NCBI RefSeq assembly: GCF_003863965.1
Contig: NZ_RRCN01000001.1
Location: 2,924,527 to 2,988,526 of the forward strand
Length of the DNA stretch: 64,000 bases
Origin: Paenibacillus oralis
GTDB lineage: Bacteria > Bacillota > Bacilli > Paenibacillales > Paenibacillaceae
Reading direction: 5' to 3'
Position numbers and translations under genes: made by a program. The notes below the pieces were generated by a model. That model ran no database searches. It was not told the DNA's origin and worked only from the letters and a program-made list of their open reading frames with translations. Below, piece by piece: positions 63,003-64,000 of the stretch (position 1 is its first letter; the number at the start of each line of letters is the position of its first letter).

Positions 63003-64000
63003 CTACACCACGATTTTCTGTAAGAGCGTAGGCGGGAACAGAGCTTAGGATCTTCTCGTTTCCAAAACTGTAGATAATTGGTTATGATCGCACAATGGAT
63101 CTCCACATTCCGCCCTTGGGGTTCACCCTCCCATGTCACACTGGGTCTATGCCCTTACATTCCTTCGTTCTACCTCTCAAGGGGTGGATGCCGTTTCTCG
63201 CTCCTTTACAGGGTCGTTGCCCTTACGGTGTGTCGTGCGTCGGCTTCTCCGGTGCTTCCGTTGTCTAGTTGTACACATGTGAATAAGCGATATTGCAGGG
63301 TGATTGCTTCCTTGACTTTATGCAGCCAATTGTTGCAGCTGGGCTTGCCTAACGGGGCCCATGACATCGTTGGCGTTATACATTCTTTGCTTTGTTCCCA
63401 GGGTATAAAGCACCCGTATGAGTTTTCCACATAGGGCAATGAGAGATTGCTTCTTCTTCAGCGGGTTCTGGCTCCGCGTCGTGTAATACCGGTGAAGCGC
63501 TTGGAACTCCGGATTCTTTGCAACCAGCGGCATCACCGCTCGGAACAACAGCGCCCGTAGGCGTGATCGCCCTCGCTTGGTTATGCCTGTCTGTCCTTTC
63601 CGTATGCCTGAACTGTTTTCCATCAGATTAAGGCCCGCCAGACGAATGATCTGCTGACCGTGATCGTAGTGATTCAGATCTCCAACCTCGGCTAGAAATC
63701 CGGCTACGGTCAGAACGCCGATTCCGGGTACAGACAGCATTTCTGTCGTTCCTGGAATGCCCTCCAAAATTCCGGCCACTTGATGCATAATCGTTTCAAG
63801 CTGCTCGTTAAACAGGTCAAACTGCGACAGTAGCGTACTTAGTTCCAGCCTGGCGGCAACGATGCCTTCTGTCAGACCGATGGAGACGCTTGCTGCAGCG
63901 TAAAGCGCTTCTGCCCGCTTGATTCCAACGCCACGCCTGACTTCCGTCTTCCAATGCGCTAGGACGTCTCTAGCGCCCTTGGCGACGATATCAGCAGGCA
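63000..64000 (-). mobile_element. IS110-family insertion sequence, truncated by window end
   Basis: Contains the transposase below plus a 3' non-coding part of about 300 bp. IS110 elements lack clear terminal inverted repeats, so the right boundary of insertion near 63000 is estimated from where the chromosomal-like frame ends. The element extends past 64000. Confidence 0.7.
63318..64000 (-). CDS. IS110-family transposase (C-terminal part)
   Basis: At least 227 residues; the N-terminal RuvC-like DEDD part is beyond the window. The visible part starts PADIVAKGARDVLAHWKTEV, then KRAEALYAAASVSIGLTEG and LELSTLLSQFDLFNEQL. The Transposase_20 domain follows: MLSVPGIGVLTVAGFLAEVG, QQIIRLAGLNLMENSSGIRK, GITKRGRSRLRALLFRAV, and the tail ALCGKLIRVLYTLGTK. 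The frame is open from 64000 to TAA at 63318-63320. The first ATG in view (63788) is internal. IS110 proteins act as serine/DEDD recombinases guided, in characterised members, by a bridge RNA from the element. Confidence 0.93.
   Translation of the reverse strand, partial: PADIVAKGARDVLAHWKTEVRRGVGIKRAEALYAAASVSIGLTEGIVAARLELSTLLSQFDLFNEQLETIMHQVAGILEGIPGTTEMLSVPGIGVLTVAGFLAEVGDLNHYDHGQQIIRLAGLNLMENSSGIRKGQTGITKRGRSRLRALLFRAVMPLVAKNPEFQALHRYYTTRSQNPLKKKQSLIALCGKLIRVLYTLGTKQRMYNANDVMGPVRQAQLQQLAA

Overview
The window looks like chromosome of a Gram-positive, endospore-lineage bacterium of the Paenibacillaceae, most likely Paenibacillus or a close relative. The support is indirect: strong AGGAGG-type ribosome sites, FabI/AcnA/QueG/YneF/UvsE-type proteins, YesM/YesN two-component control of a sugar ABC importer, several secreted proteins ending or starting in a copper-amine-oxidase-like 'stalk' domain, an ABC-2 permease of the lantibiotic type, and large palindromic repeats filling many intergenic gaps. 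Base composition is GC-rich except for a clearly AT-rich island at about 27.3-29.0 kb and a milder one around the ECF sigma genes at 51.8-53.5 kb. No rRNA, tRNA or CRISPR array was seen.

Layout. 0-4.3 kb: housekeeping genes (signal peptidase end, RNase H, QueG, an HD-GYP protein, YneF, FolE). 4.5-12.5 kb: mostly minus strand, with a SodF-like superoxide dismutase carrying a long repeat linker, two alpha/beta hydrolases, an IclR regulator with its own operator, and a YtrA-type regulator plus membrane protein. 12.6-21.9 kb: aconitase, an amidase-domain protein, Ddl, UvsE, FabI and an inositol-phosphatase-family enzyme. 22-27 kb: an SGNH hydrolase and a damaged disaccharide phosphorylase/beta-phosphoglucomutase pair. 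27.3-28.9 kb: an AT-rich two-gene HipA/CtkA-like kinase module. 29-36 kb: YesMN two-component system and a sugar ABC importer. 36-45 kb: MetE-like protein, bile-acid-symporter family protein, HemL, LCP protein, Bcp and a polysaccharide deacetylase. 45-55 kb: MoxR/DUF58/transglutaminase operon, GuaA, an ECF sigma/anti-sigma pair, and a PbuG-type permease behind a guanine riboswitch. 55.3-62.1 kb: an exopolysaccharide operon behind a cyclic-di-GMP riboswitch. 62.2-64 kb: an orphan ABC-2 permease beside an IS110-family element that runs off the end.

The most interesting system is the 55.3-62.1 kb operon. A GEMM-I (c-di-GMP) aptamer overlaps an intrinsic terminator in the leader. Behind it lie a lipoprotein polysaccharide deacetylase with two NodB domains, a UDP-N-acetylhexosamine-type dehydrogenase, a processive family-2 glycosyltransferase with an N-terminal PilZ-like domain, and a membrane-anchored NodB-like protein with a lectin-like C-terminus. 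This reads as a compact synthase-dependent exopolysaccharide system in which c-di-GMP could act on both the RNA and the synthase. The polymer is unknown; an amino-uronic-acid-containing glycan is the simplest inference.

Other points: a 17-bp palindrome GTTTCA-N5-TGAAAC occurs both at the iclR promoter and in the aconitase leader, suggesting an IclR-aconitase link; four sequence-unrelated families of about 150-210 bp intergenic repeats share one four-armed plan (two direct and two inverted arms); and several genes are decayed or cut (GH65, pgmB, a GNAT enzyme, an anti-sigma-like gene, and possibly an ABC ATPase).
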